From contig NZ_CP121660.1 in assembly GCF_029714365.1 (NCBI RefSeq), positions 434,001 to 498,000 of the forward strand: 64,000 nucleotides of DNA. Reading direction: 5' to 3'. Shown piece by piece: positions 33,848 to 43,680 of this stretch; within the stretch, counting starts at the first letter, position 1; each line of letters opens with the position of its first letter. The translations under genes were made by a program, and so were the position numbers. The stretch comes from Sinorhizobium terangae (GTDB lineage: Bacteria; Pseudomonadota; Alphaproteobacteria; Rhizobiales; Rhizobiaceae). The notes under the pieces were generated by a model. It did no database searches. It saw only the letters and a list, made by a program, of their open reading frames with translations, and was not told the origin of the DNA.

Positions 33848-35200
33848 ATGAGCCCGATCAACAATAGCGTTGTTTCCGAAATTCTTCTGGACAAGGTCGC
33901 AGACTGGCTCATGCGAGCATCGTTGAGCGACGAGACGCTCGAAACGCTCGTGCGCGGCTTCTGCGAACGGCTGGCGGCGGCGGGCCTGCCGCTCATGCGC
34001 GTGCATCTCTCCTTCTCGATGCTGCATCCGCTTTACGACGCGCTCGGTTTTACCTGGTGGCGCGGCAAGGGCGTCGAGGTGAGCGGTTTGCGCCATGAGG
34101 AGCTGGCGCTCAATCCCGACCGGTTTCTGCGCAGCCCCTACTATTATCTGCTCAACAACAACCTCGATCACGTGAGGCGGCGCATCGATCCGACGGAGCC
34201 GTCGGAGTTTCCGATTTTCGATGAGCTGAAAGAGCATGGGGCCACCGACTATCTGGCCTTCATGCAGCCGCTCGGGACCGATTCCGACCATGGCATGGTG
34301 GGGTCCTGGACGACGGATCGCCACGGCGGCTTCAGCGACGACGTGATCGCGGCGTTGCTGAAGCTTCAGAATCATCTGGCGGTTGCCGCCAAGGTCGCGG
34401 TTCTCGGCAAGCTCGCCGACAACATGCTGACGACCTATCTCGGCGCCAACGCCGGGCGTCGCGTGATGAGCGGGCAGGTGCGACGCGGCGACGGCGAGAC
34501 GGTCCGCGCCGTGCTGGTGATGGCGGACATGCGGGGATCGACCATGCTCGCCGAGAAGGAAGGTCGCCAGGCCTATATCGAGACGCTGAACGGCTTTTTC
34601 GATGCGATCGCGACGCCGTTCAACCGAAACGGCGGGCAGATCCTGAGCTTCGTTGGAGACGGGTTCATTGCAGTCTATCCATGCGGCCGCCACAAGGAAC
34701 CATCGGAAATGGCCAGCCGCGAGGCGTTTGCGGCGGTGAGTGCCGCGACGGCGCGTGTGGCCGCGCTGAACGCGGAAAGGAAGAGACAGGGGCGCGATCC
34801 GATCGGCTATGGAATTGGCCTTCATGTCGGCAACGTCATGTTCGGCAATGTCGGGCTTCGTGACCGGCTGACCTTTTCCGTCTTCGGATCGGCGGTGAAC
34901 GAGGTGCAGCGCCTGCAGAGTCTCACGAAAAAATACGCCCACAACGTCGTCGCCAGCGAAGCCTTCGTCAACTATTGCGGCGGCGACTGGGCGACGCTCG
35001 GACAGGAAAAACTGCGCGGCGTCCGCCAGAAATTCACCATCCTCTATCCCAAGGACGCAGCGCTTGCGGCGATTGCCGAGGAGCGTCCTGACGATGCAAC
35101 TCAGGATGGACTTTCCGAGGCAGAGCATGTCATGTTGCTTTATCGCAATACGAAGCAGTCGCCGGGGCCACGCGGCCTCATCGACAAGATGCTGCAATAG
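33848..35200 (+). CDS. Class III adenylate/guanylate cyclase
   Basis: A 450-residue cytoplasmic protein. The N-terminal 190 residues form a domain I do not recognise, possibly sensory. Residues 215-400 are a class III cyclase homology domain with metal-binding Asp227 (VMADMRGSTMLAE) and Asp271 (FVGDGFIAVYP), GLHVGNVMFGNVG, and the transition-state pair Asn351/Arg355 in VNEVQRLQ. All residues needed for catalysis are therefore present. The start at ATG 33848 has GAGGA upstream; in-frame ATG/GTG codons earlier lie before that site. The gene directly precedes the polysaccharide lyase gene (27-bp gap). A cyclic-nucleotide-binding protein encoded 14 kb downstream could read its product. Confidence 0.9.
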   Translation: MSPINNSVVSEILLDKVADWLMRASLSDETLETLVRGFCERLAAAGLPLMRVHLSFSMLHPLYDALGFTWWRGKGVEVSGLRHEELALNPDRFLRSPYYYLLNNNLDHVRRRIDPTEPSEFPIFDELKEHGATDYLAFMQPLGTDSDHGMVGSWTTDRHGGFSDDVIAALLKLQNHLAVAAKVAVLGKLADNMLTTYLGANAGRRVMSGQVRRGDGETVRAVLVMADMRGSTMLAEKEGRQAYIETLNGFFDAIATPFNRNGGQILSFVGDGFIAVYPCGRHKEPSEMASREAFAAVSAATARVAALNAERKRQGRDPIGYGIGLHVGNVMFGNVGLRDRLTFSVFGSAVNEVQRLQSLTKKYAHNVVASEAFVNYCGGDWATLGQEKLRGVRQKFTILYPKDAALAAIAEERPDDATQDGLSEAEHVMLLYRNTKQSPGPRGLIDKMLQ

Positions 35201-35227
35201 ATCGATGCTTGCTTTCAGGGAGGTTCG

Positions 35228-36196
35228 ATGTTCCGCGTGGTTTTTCTGGCCGCAGCCCTTGCTGCGACAAGCATTGCGCATGCCCAATCGACGGAACCGC
35301 AACTGAACCCGGATCAGAAGCTCGTCGATGGCTTCGAGGGTACGGATTTTGCCCCCGAAGGCGGGCTCTACTATCGCGACAACTTTGAACAGAGCGCCGG
35401 CTCCTATGTCTTCCAGAGCGACGTCAAGCGCACCGGCAATGGTGGACTGCAACTGTCCATCGTGCCGAAATGCCCACAGCCGGAAGACGGATGCAGCGAG
35501 CGGGCGGAAATCTGGGAGAAGACCGCATTGCGCGTGCCTTACGACCAGGGCGTCTGGTACGGCTTTTCGGTCAAGTTCGCCGACCCCGTTCCGAGCGGAG
35601 ACCATCGCTATCTCATTGCGCAATGGAAACGAGAAATCGATCACGGCGCCGACGGAGACTTCAGCCCGTTTCTGGCGTTCCGCATGAGCTTGGGTAAGCT
35701 CTTCGTTACCGTCGAGACCAATTATCTGCCGCCCGTGTCCACCGGACCGGAGAACACGCCGGCGCACTGCGCGCCGGGGGAGGTGCCCGTCTGGCTTCGG
35801 CCGGAACTCAACCAGATGCGCATGCTGGTCGCGGCCGATCCGAACTGGAAGCCCGAAGACGGTCGCCTTTTCAATTCATGCACAACGGGGATCACCGTCA
35901 CCAATCATGGCAATCCGCTGCCGGACCCGAAGTCCGGCTGGATCGACTTTGCCGTCTTCACCAAGCCAGGGCCCGACGGGTCCGGACATATCGAGCTGTT
36001 CGCCAATGGTCAGCCGGTCATTACCGTTAAGGGACATATCGGCCATGCGGATAAGGGGCTCGGCCAGAACCAGTATTTCAAGTTCGGGCCATATCGGGCT
36101 GCAGACACGACGAACTGGACACTTTACTATGACGATTTCCGCCGATCCTCGCGGTGTGCGGACGTCCTGACGAATGGCATTTGCCCGTTCTCATAG
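35228..36196 (+). CDS. Secreted polysaccharide lyase, heparin-lyase-I-like
   Basis: A 322-residue exported protein with a signal peptide (MFRVVFLAAALAATSIAHAQ) and a beta-jelly-roll lyase domain resembling PF14099 polysaccharide lyases. Visible segments include DGFEGTDF, SERAEIWEK, GVWYGFSVKF, HRYLIAQWKRE and a C-terminal TNWTLYYDDFRRSS. Four Cys pair plausibly in the periplasm. Lyases of this fold cleave uronic-acid polymers by beta-elimination and leave 4,5-unsaturated uronides. A role in trimming or turnover of the locus's own polymer is inferred. It has a GGGAGG site and probably shares a transcript with the upstream cyclase gene. Confidence 0.83.
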   Translation: MFRVVFLAAALAATSIAHAQSTEPQLNPDQKLVDGFEGTDFAPEGGLYYRDNFEQSAGSYVFQSDVKRTGNGGLQLSIVPKCPQPEDGCSERAEIWEKTALRVPYDQGVWYGFSVKFADPVPSGDHRYLIAQWKREIDHGADGDFSPFLAFRMSLGKLFVTVETNYLPPVSTGPENTPAHCAPGEVPVWLRPELNQMRMLVAADPNWKPEDGRLFNSCTTGITVTNHGNPLPDPKSGWIDFAVFTKPGPDGSGHIELFANGQPVITVKGHIGHADKGLGQNQYFKFGPYRAADTTNWTLYYDDFRRSSRCADVLTNGICPFS

Positions 36197-36420
36197 GCCG
36201 TATTGGCCGTCGAGCTGCAGCCCTCCCGGCGGCTCTGGGGGCGTGCTGGACAGCCCGTTTAAGCTAGGCTAGTCTTTTTTCGGTGTCGGACGCTATGGCA
36301 TCGCCAACGGGGTGGAAACGCCTTGGATGGCAACGATGCGTAGAACCAAAAAAGGAGAGCGTCCATGTGCGTTTCGGGACAACGTACGACGCTCTGGGGT
36401 AGTGAGGGAAGCGTGCTGCA

Positions 36421-38313
36421 ATGACATCAGGGGCGGACCTGCTACGGGTTGAGGGTCTGCGGATCACATTTTCCGTGCTTGGCGGCGAAGTCGAAGCCGT
36501 CAGGGGGGCGAATTTCAGGATTCTGCCGGGGAAGGTTACCGCGCTGGTCGGCGAGTCGGGATCGGGCAAGTCGGCGATCAGCCAGGCCATCATGGGCATT
36601 CTGCCGAGCGTTGCGAGTGTTGGCGGACGAGTCTTGTTCAATGACCCGGCCGCCGCGGGCAAGCCTGTCGATCTGCTCTCGCTCGACCGGGACGGGCGCG
36701 AGATCCAGGACATTCGCGGGGCGCGCATCAGCAAGATCTTCCAGGAGCCGATGACCTCATTGTCGCCGCTCCACACGATCGGGAACCAGATTTCCGAGGT
36801 GCTGACGACACACACCGATGCGGACAAGGAAGAGCGGAGAGCCAGGACCGAGCAGCTTCTGGGCTATGTTGGATTCTCCAATCCGTCGCGCGCTTACGAT
36901 ATGTACCCGTTCGAGTTATCCGGCGGGATGCGCCAGCGCGCAATGATCGCGATGGCGCTGATCTGTCGCCCGGCGCTCCTGATTGCCGATGAGCCGACAA
37001 CCGCGCTCGATGTGACGGTGCAGGCGCAAATTCTCCAACTCCTGCGCGAGCTTCAAGCCAAGCTCAACATGGCCATGCTGTTGATCACGCACGACCTCGG
37101 CGTCGTTGCCAATATGGCCGACGAAGTCGTCGTCATCTATCACGGCGAGATCGTCGAGGCGGGGCCGGTCGATGCGATCTTCCGCAATCCCCAGCACCCC
37201 TATCTGAAGGGCCTGATGGCCGCTGTGCCGCACTTCGACATGAAGCCCGGAGAGCGGCTGAAGGCGCTGCGCGAGGTGCCGGTCAAGGCCGAAAACCTCC
37301 TCGGAAATCGACCGGCGCGCAAGACTTCCAACTCCGATGTCCTCATCTCCGTCCGTAACCTGTCGAAGACCTTCACCACCCGCAGCTCGGGCTGGTTCGG
37401 CAGCAAAGCTGCCGCCCAGCACCGCGCCGTTGACAATGTCAGCTTCGACATTCGCCGCGGCGAGTGCCTCGGGCTCGTCGGCGAAAGCGGCTGCGGCAAG
37501 ACGACGGTAAGCAAGATCCTGATGCGCGCGGTGACGCCGGACGCCGGATCGATAACCTACGATGACGGCGGCAAGCCGGTCGACGTCCTGAAACTCGAGG
37601 GTTCGGCGCTGAAAGAGCTGCGCTCGAAAATCCAGATGGTCTTCCAGGACCCGGTCTCGTCGCTGTCGCCACGCATGACGGTCAAGAACATTCTCAGCGA
37701 GCCGCTTGAGATCCATGGACGTGGAACGCCGAAGTCGCGGATCGAAACCGTACGCTCGCTGCTTCAGGCGGTTGGCCTCGACCAGCGTTTCATCAATCGC
37801 TATCCGCACAGCTTCTCCGGCGGACAGAGGCAACGCATCGGTATTGCCCGCGCGCTCGCGCTCGTTCCGGAGCTCCTGATCTGCGACGAGCCCGTTTCAG
37901 CGCTCGATGTCTCGGTACAGGCCCAGATTCTCAACCTTCTCAAGGATTTGCAGAAGGAATTGGGCCTGACCTCGCTCTTCATTTCGCACAACCTTGCGGT
38001 CGTGGACTACATGGCGGATCGGATCGCGGTGATGTGCGCGGGCCGGATCGTCGAGCTCGCGCCGCGTGAAGTGCTGATGCGCAATCCCGTACACCCCTAT
38101 ACGAAATCGCTGCTGGCGGCCGTCCCTTACCCCGATCTGGACCGGAAGCTCGATTTCGACGCCCTCCAGGCAAGCGGAGGCTCGGACACGCGGCGTTGGG
38201 GTGCACAGTTCTCGGACGATGGTGAGGAAGACGCCCTCTTTCCCGCGAATCTCGGCGGCGATCATTTCGTCCTTGCCCGAAAGTCGGTGGATGCAAGGGA
38301 GTTACGCCCATGA
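36421..38313 (+). CDS. Oligopeptide-type ABC transporter ATPase, two fused NBDs (DppD-DppF type)
   Basis: A 630-residue protein with two complete nucleotide-binding domains. NBD1 has Walker A GESGSGKS at 44-51, signature LSGGMRQR and Walker [16 protein letters not shown]2 has GESGCGKT at 354-361, FSGGQRQR and [12 protein letters not shown]. Each is followed by the oligopeptide-family C-terminal segment ([12 protein letters not shown] and [12 protein letters not shown]). It would energise uptake of peptides or oligosaccharides with the solute-binding protein and permeases encoded just downstream. The next gene begins inside its stop codon (ATGA). Confidence 0.93.
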   Translation: MTSGADLLRVEGLRITFSVLGGEVEAVRGANFRILPGKVTALVGESGSGKSAISQAIMGILPSVASVGGRVLFNDPAAAGKPVDLLSLDRDGREIQDIRGARISKIFQEPMTSLSPLHTIGNQISEVLTTHTDADKEERRARTEQLLGYVGFSNPSRAYDMYPFELSGGMRQRAMIAMALICRPALLIADEPTTALDVTVQAQILQLLRELQAKLNMAMLLITHDLGVVANMADEVVVIYHGEIVEAGPVDAIFRNPQHPYLKGLMAAVPHFDMKPGERLKALREVPVKAENLLGNRPARKTSNSDVLISVRNLSKTFTTRSSGWFGSKAAAQHRAVDNVSFDIRRGECLGLVGESGCGKTTVSKILMRAVTPDAGSITYDDGGKPVDVLKLEGSALKELRSKIQMVFQDPVSSLSPRMTVKNILSEPLEIHGRGTPKSRIETVRSLLQAVGLDQRFINRYPHSFSGGQRQRIGIARALALVPELLICDEPVSALDVSVQAQILNLLKDLQKELGLTSLFISHNLAVVDYMADRIAVMCAGRIVELAPREVLMRNPVHPYTKSLLAAVPYPDLDRKLDFDALQASGGSDTRRWGAQFSDDGEEDALFPANLGGDHFVLARKSVDARELRP

Positions 38314-40211
38314 TCACCCGGAGAACCGCGCTGGCGATGCTGGCGTCCACCGTTCTGCCGCCGCGGTTGCTTGCGGCGGGAACAGAGGCTGAGGCGCTCG
38401 CGCCGCTGGTGGCGGAAGGCAAGCTTCGTCCGCTGAATGAGCGGTTGCCGAAAACGCCGCGCGTGATCAATGTCGCGGCGAGAGGGCGTACGGCCGGCAA
38501 GTATGGCGGCGAGATCCGAAGCCTCATCGGCAGTGCCAAGGACATCCGCCTGATGACCGTCTACGGCTATTGCCGGCTGGTCGGCTTCGACGAAGAGCTC
38601 AAGCTCCAGGCCGACGTTCTCGAAAGCTACGAAACGGTCGAGGACCGCATCTTCACCTTGCGTCTGCGCGAAGGCCACAAGTGGTCGGATGGTACGCCGC
38701 TCACGACGGAAGACTTCCGCTACTGCTGGGAGGACGTGCTGCTCAACGAGGACCTCTCTCCGGCGGGGCTCCCGACGGCGCTCGTCATGGATGGCGAGGC
38801 TGGCAAGTTCGAGATCATCGACGAGCGCACCGTGCGCTATTCCTGGACGATGCCGAACCCGGACTTCCTGCAGAAGCTCGCCGCTCCGCAGCCCCTGATC
38901 ATCGTCATGCCGTCCGCCTATCTCAAGCAGTTCCACAAGAAGTATCAGGACGAGGACAAGCTCAAGGCAACGATGAAGGAAGAGCGGGTCAAGAAGTGGA
39001 GCCAGCTGCACATGCGCATGGCACGCTCCTATCGCCCGGAAAATCCCGATCTGCCGACGCTTGACCCCTGGCGGAACACCACACCGCTTCCGGCCGAGCA
39101 GTTCGTTTTCGAGCGCAATCCCTATTTCCACCGGGTCGACGAAAACGGCCTGCAACTGCCCTATATCGACAAGTTCGTGCTGAACGTAAGTTCCTCCTCG
39201 CTCATTCCGGCGAAAACCGGCACGGGTGAAAGCGACCTGCAGGCGGCGGGCATCGATTTTGTCGACTACACTTTCCTGAAGGATGCCGAGAAGCGCTATC
39301 CGTTAAAGGTCAAGCTGTGGAAGAAGACGCAAGGGTCGCGTCTGGCGCTGCTTCCCAATCTCAATGCTTCCGATCCGATCTGGCGTCCGCTTCTGCAGGA
39401 CGTCCGTTTCAGGCGAGCTCTGTCGTTGGCGATTAACCGGCGCGAAATCAACATGGCGGTCTTCTATGGCCTGACCAAGGAGAGTGCCGATACGGTGCTG
39501 CCGGATAGCCCGCTGTTCCGGCCCGAATTCGCAAATGCCTGGGTGGCATATGATCCGGATCAGGCCAACAGCTTGCTTGACGCGGCGGGTCTGGCGAAAC
39601 GCGGCAGCGATGGGATCCGTATCCTGCCCGATGGACGGGCGGCGCAGATCGTCGTCGAGACGGCGGGCGAAAGCACGCTTGAGACCGATATTCTGCAGCT
39701 TATAACCGATTATTGGCGCGAGGTCGGCATTTCGCTCTTTATCCGGACCTCCCAGCGCGACACGTTCCGCAGTCGCGCTGTCGGCGGTGAGATCATCATG
39801 TCGATGTGGTTTGGCATCGATAACGGCGTTCCGACCGCGAACATGAATCCGGGCCAACTGGCACCGACGGCCGACGACCAGTTGCAGTGGCCCGTCTGGG
39901 GATTGAATTATCTGTCGCACGGCGAAATGGGCGAGGCGCCACAGCTGCCGCCTGTGGTCGAGCTCCTTGACCTGCTCAAGCGCTGGCGGCATTCGAGCAC
40001 CGACGCGGAACGGACGGAAATCTGGAAATCGATGTTGTCGATCTACACCGATCAGGTCTTTTCGATCGGCCTCGTCAATGCATCGCTGCAGCCAATCGTC
40101 GTCTCCTCGAAGCTTCGCAACGTGCCGGAAGAGGCGCTCTACGGCTTCGACCCGACGGCCTATTTCGGCGTGTACAACCCCGACACCTTCTGGCTTGAAC
40201 AGGATACCTGA
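38310..40211 (+). CDS. ABC transporter solute-binding protein, family 5
   Basis: A 633-residue periplasmic protein with a twin-arginine-like N-terminus ([22 protein letters not shown]), so export may use the Tat route. The SBP_bac_5 fold is shown by [28 protein letters not shown] and [14 protein letters not shown]. The family binds di/oligopeptides but also oligosaccharides and opines. At 633 residues it is longer than classic DppA (about 535). Its presence between ATPase and permease genes, upstream of glycosyltransferase genes, leaves open a glycan ligand. The start overlaps the ATPase stop. Confidence 0.92.
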   Translation: MITRRTALAMLASTVLPPRLLAAGTEAEALAPLVAEGKLRPLNERLPKTPRVINVAARGRTAGKYGGEIRSLIGSAKDIRLMTVYGYCRLVGFDEELKLQADVLESYETVEDRIFTLRLREGHKWSDGTPLTTEDFRYCWEDVLLNEDLSPAGLPTALVMDGEAGKFEIIDERTVRYSWTMPNPDFLQKLAAPQPLIIVMPSAYLKQFHKKYQDEDKLKATMKEERVKKWSQLHMRMARSYRPENPDLPTLDPWRNTTPLPAEQFVFERNPYFHRVDENGLQLPYIDKFVLNVSSSSLIPAKTGTGESDLQAAGIDFVDYTFLKDAEKRYPLKVKLWKKTQGSRLALLPNLNASDPIWRPLLQDVRFRRALSLAINRREINMAVFYGLTKESADTVLPDSPLFRPEFANAWVAYDPDQANSLLDAAGLAKRGSDGIRILPDGRAAQIVVETAGESTLETDILQLITDYWREVGISLFIRTSQRDTFRSRAVGGEIIMSMWFGIDNGVPTANMNPGQLAPTADDQLQWPVWGLNYLSHGEMGEAPQLPPVVELLDLLKRWRHSSTDAERTEIWKSMLSIYTDQVFSIGLVNASLQPIVVSSKLRNVPEEALYGFDPTAYFGVYNPDTFWLEQDT

Positions 40212-40212
40212 G

Positions 40213-41211
40213 ATGCTGCGATACATTCTCTGGCGTATTGCGGCGATGGTGCCGACCCTCCTGATCATCTCGGCCCTGGTGTTCACCATCATCGAACTGC
40301 CGCCGGGAGATTATTTCGAGAGCTATGTCGCCGAAATCAGGGCGCAGGGCGAAGGCGTCAACATGGAGCAGATCGAAGCTCTGCGCAAGGAATACGGCTT
40401 CGATCAACCGCCGCTGCTGCGTTACATCTACTGGGTCGGCGGCATGCTGCAGGGGGACTTCGGCTATTCGTTCGAATATGAACTGCCGGTGAGCGAGGTT
40501 GTCGGCGACCGGCTCTGGCTGACGATCCTTGTCTCCTTCTTCACCATCATGCTGACCTGGATCATTGCCTTTCCAATCGGCATCTATGCCGCGACCCACC
40601 AATACAGCTGGGGCGATTACGGGCTGTCGCTGATTGGCCTCATCGGCATTGCCGTACCGAACTTCATGCTGGCGCTGATTCTTATGTATTTCGCCAATAT
40701 CTGGTTCGGCACCTCGATCGGCCATCTCATGGATCAGAAGTTTCTTTCGGAGCCGATGAGCTGGGCGAAGGCAAGGTCCATGCTCGAGCACATGTGGATA
40801 CCTGTGATCATCATCGGCGCGGCGGGAACGGCGGGCATGATCCGGCGCCTCAGGGCCAACCTGCTCGACGAGCTTCAGAAGCAATATGTCGTCACCGCCC
40901 GGGCAAAGGGGCTCTCGCCCACACGGACGCTGGTCAAATATCCGTTGCGCATGGCACTCAACTTCTTCATCTCCGACATCGGTTCGATCCTGCCGGCGAT
41001 CATCTCCGGCGCGGAAATCACGGCGATCGTTCTTTCGCTTGAAACCACGGGACCGATGCTGATCAAGGCGCTGCAGAGCCAGGACATGTATCTCGCCGGC
41101 TCGTTCCTGATGTTTCTCGCGTTTCTCACCGTCATCGGCGTGCTGATATCCGATCTGGCGCTCGCCATTCTCGATCCCAGAATCCGTCTGCAAGGCAGGA
41201 GTACGAAGTGA
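40213..41211 (+). CDS. ABC transporter permease, DppB/OppB type
   Basis: A 332-residue inner-membrane permease starting MLRYILWRIAAMVPTLLIIS at ATG 40213, one base after the preceding stop codon; an earlier in-frame opening inside the previous gene is rejected. It has six hydrophobic segments and the EAA-type loop ATARAKGLS-like VVTARAKGLSPTRTLVKYPL that contacts the ATPase. It is coupled to the second permease by a GTGA overlap. Confidence 0.93.
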   Translation: MLRYILWRIAAMVPTLLIISALVFTIIELPPGDYFESYVAEIRAQGEGVNMEQIEALRKEYGFDQPPLLRYIYWVGGMLQGDFGYSFEYELPVSEVVGDRLWLTILVSFFTIMLTWIIAFPIGIYAATHQYSWGDYGLSLIGLIGIAVPNFMLALILMYFANIWFGTSIGHLMDQKFLSEPMSWAKARSMLEHMWIPVIIIGAAGTAGMIRRLRANLLDELQKQYVVTARAKGLSPTRTLVKYPLRMALNFFISDIGSILPAIISGAEITAIVLSLETTGPMLIKALQSQDMYLAGSFLMFLAFLTVIGVLISDLALAILDPRIRLQGRSTK

Positions 41212-42383
41212 CGTCACCTATACCGGCGCCCGGCGAACCCCTGCCGCATTACGTATCGACCGCCCCGTTCGATCCCTATTCCGTCGAGGTGATGACGGAG
41301 GAGCAGGTGCGCGTGAACCAGGCGTCGCAACTGCGCCTGATGTGGTGGAAGTTCAAGCGGCACAAAGTGGCGCTCGCCTCCGGCATTTTCCTGGCAGCGC
41401 TCTACTTTATGATCCTCTTTTGCGAGTTTCTGGCGCCGTACAATCTGCATACGCGCAACGTCGATTTCATCTACGCGCCGCCGCAGACAGTCCGTCTTTT
41501 GCATGAGGGCTCATTTGTCGGTCCCTTCGTCTATGGCCGGACGATGACGCTGGACATGGCAACGCTGAAGCGGAACTACGCCGACAACCCCGCGGACGTC
41601 CAGCGGATCCGCTTCTTCTGCCGCGGCGACAGCTATCGTTTCTGGGGGCTTTTCGAGGGCAACCTGCATCTCGTCTGTCCTGCGGAGGGTGGCCAGCTCT
41701 TCCTGCTCGGAACCGACAGGCTCGGACGCGACGTGCTGTCGCGCATCATCTACGGCGCGCGGATTTCACTGACGATCGGTCTTCTCGGCATCACGGTCAG
41801 CTTCGTGCTCGGCATCGTCATCGGTGGGCTTGCGGGCTATCACGGCGGCGTTTTCGATCTCCTGGTGCAGAGATTGATCGAGGTGCTGCAGTCGATCCCG
41901 AGCATTCCGTTGTGGCTGTCGCTTGCGGCCATCATGCCGGCCACATGGAGCCCGATCCTCATCTATCTCGGCATCACCGTGATTCTCGGGCTTCTCGACT
42001 GGACCGGGCTTGCGCGGGCCGTCCGCTCGAAGCTGCTTGCGCTGCGCGAGGAGGACTATGTCCTTGCGGCGCAACTGATGGGTGCAAGGAGCAGCCGTAT
42101 CATCGGGCGCCATCTCGTCCCGGGCTTCATGTCCCATCTTATAGCAACGGCGACGATCTCCATTCCCGGCATGATCCTCGGCGAGACTGCGCTGAGCTTC
42201 CTCGGGCTGGGACTGCGCCCGCCGATAACGAGCTGGGGCATCCTGCTGACGGAGGCAAAGAGCGTCAGCGTGATTGCTTTCTATCCCTGGCTGCTGTTTC
42301 CGACTATACCAGTCATTCTTGTGATTTTGGCGTTCAACTTCCTGGGAGATGGGTTGCGCGACGCCGCCGATCCCTACAAATAA
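41208..42383 (+). CDS. ABC transporter permease, DppC/OppC type
   Basis: A 391-residue permease starting at GTG 41208 inside the stop of the first permease gene. It carries the OppC N-terminal extension (LMWWKFKRHKVALASGIFL), a large periplasmic loop (about 75-165) and LLGTDRLGRDVLSRIIYGAR, the signature of this subfamily. The EAA loop is YVLAAQLMGARSSRIIGRHL. The extra-large loop and C-terminal DPYK match oligopeptide or Yej-type permeases. It ends the transporter block; glycosyltransferase genes follow 78 bp later on the same strand. Confidence 0.93.
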   Translation: MTSPIPAPGEPLPHYVSTAPFDPYSVEVMTEEQVRVNQASQLRLMWWKFKRHKVALASGIFLAALYFMILFCEFLAPYNLHTRNVDFIYAPPQTVRLLHEGSFVGPFVYGRTMTLDMATLKRNYADNPADVQRIRFFCRGDSYRFWGLFEGNLHLVCPAEGGQLFLLGTDRLGRDVLSRIIYGARISLTIGLLGITVSFVLGIVIGGLAGYHGGVFDLLVQRLIEVLQSIPSIPLWLSLAAIMPATWSPILIYLGITVILGLLDWTGLARAVRSKLLALREEDYVLAAQLMGARSSRIIGRHLVPGFMSHLIATATISIPGMILGETALSFLGLGLRPPITSWGILLTEAKSVSVIAFYPWLLFPTIPVILVILAFNFLGDGLRDAADPYK

Positions 42384-42461
42384 GGCCGGCACTGCCTTTG
42401 ACTGCCTGCGGGCGCTGCATCCTCTTGTGGCCCTTCTGATAATGAGCGAAAGGTTCTTCGC

Positions 42462-43676
42462 ATGGTACGGCGTTTCGAGGATGCCCGGATCCTCATGTAC
42501 AGCCACGACACTTTCGGCCTGGGTCACCTGCGGCGTTGCCGGACGATCGCGCATGCGCTGGTGGAAGATTATAGCGGGCTGCAGGTGCTGATCATCTCCG
42601 GCGCAACGATCGCCGGCGCTTTCGATTATCGTGCACGCGTCGACTTCGTGAAGATTCCGAGCGTCATCAAACTGAGAAACGGTGAGTACACCTCGCTCGA
42701 CCGGCACATCGAACTGCACGAGACGCTGAAGATGCGCCAGTCGATTATCCGCTCGACGGCCGAGACGTTCAAGCCGGACATCTTCATCGTCGACAAGGAG
42801 CCCATGGGCCTGCGCAGCGAGGTCGAAGATACCCTCACCTATCTGAAAACCCATGGAACGAAGTTGGTGCTTGGGCTTCGCGAGATCATGGACGCACCGC
42901 ACCTGCTCGAAGTCGAATGGAAGCGGCGCGACACCATGCGCAAAATCGAGCAGTTCTACGACACGATCTGGGTCTATGGGCCGCCGGATTTTTACGATCC
43001 GCTGGTCGGCCTGGACGTGCCCGCGGCCGTCCGCGACCGCATGAACTTCGTCGGTTTTCTACAGCGAAGCGTTCCGCATGACGGGCTGCCCGATCACAGG
43101 CCGGAGGGCGATTATATCCTCGTCACGACCGGCGGCGGCGGCGACGGCGCCGAACTCATTCATGATGTGATCCACGCCTATCAGCAGGACCCCGAACTGA
43201 CGCACAATGCGCTCGTGGTGCTTGGGCCCTATATGCCGGCCAAGCAGCGCAACAAGCTGATCAAGAAGGGCGGCCGAATTCCCTTCATCAAGGTAATCGA
43301 GTTCGACAATCGCATGGAGGAATTGATCGCCGGCGCGAGAGGGGTCGTCTCGATGGGCGGCTACAACACCTATTGCGAGATCCTCTCCTTCGACAAGCCG
43401 GCCTTGATCGTGCCGCGTCTAGAGCCGCGGGAGGAGCAGTTGATCCGGGCTCGACGGGCGTCCGAACTTGGTCTCGTCGAGATGCTGCTTCCGCACGAAG
43501 CCGAGGATCCGCTGCGGTTCGCGGCTGCGTTGAAGGCTTTGCCTGGGCGTGCGCCCCCGTCGCGCGCTGCCAATGGCCTGAGGCTGGAAGGCCTTGTCCA
43601 CATCTCCGAGCTTGTCGGCAGCTGGCTCGATCACAGATCGAAAGAGCACTTGAGCATCGTGAAGCAGTCGAGCTGA
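42462..43676 (+). CDS. Predicted glycosyltransferase, COG4671/MurG-like
   Basis: A 404-residue GT-B-like protein with the N-terminal motif ILMYSHDTFGLGHLRRCRTI and a C-terminal donor site VVSMGGYNTYCEILSFDKPALIVPR. This matches the MurG-related predicted glycosyltransferases of COG4671. The GLGHLRR loop is equivalent to the glycine-rich acceptor loop of MurG. It opens a run of three closely spaced transferase genes and lies 78 bp after the transporter genes. The paralogue two genes downstream shares both motifs. Substrates are unknown. Confidence 0.85.
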   Translation: MVRRFEDARILMYSHDTFGLGHLRRCRTIAHALVEDYSGLQVLIISGATIAGAFDYRARVDFVKIPSVIKLRNGEYTSLDRHIELHETLKMRQSIIRSTAETFKPDIFIVDKEPMGLRSEVEDTLTYLKTHGTKLVLGLREIMDAPHLLEVEWKRRDTMRKIEQFYDTIWVYGPPDFYDPLVGLDVPAAVRDRMNFVGFLQRSVPHDGLPDHRPEGDYILVTTGGGGDGAELIHDVIHAYQQDPELTHNALVVLGPYMPAKQRNKLIKKGGRIPFIKVIEFDNRMEELIAGARGVVSMGGYNTYCEILSFDKPALIVPRLEPREEQLIRARRASELGLVEMLLPHEAEDPLRFAAALKALPGRAPPSRAANGLRLEGLVHISELVGSWLDHRSKEHLSIVKQSS

Positions 43677-43680
43677 GCCA

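Noticed and set aside
33767..35767. 666-codon open frame on the minus strand
   Set aside because: Antisense to the cyclase and lyase genes, both of which have clear motifs and ribosome sites.
36421..42383. Possible Nik-type metal or opine transporter
   Set aside because: The binding protein lacks a recognisable metal site, and nothing in the neighbourhood concerns nickel or opines; the substrate was left open.
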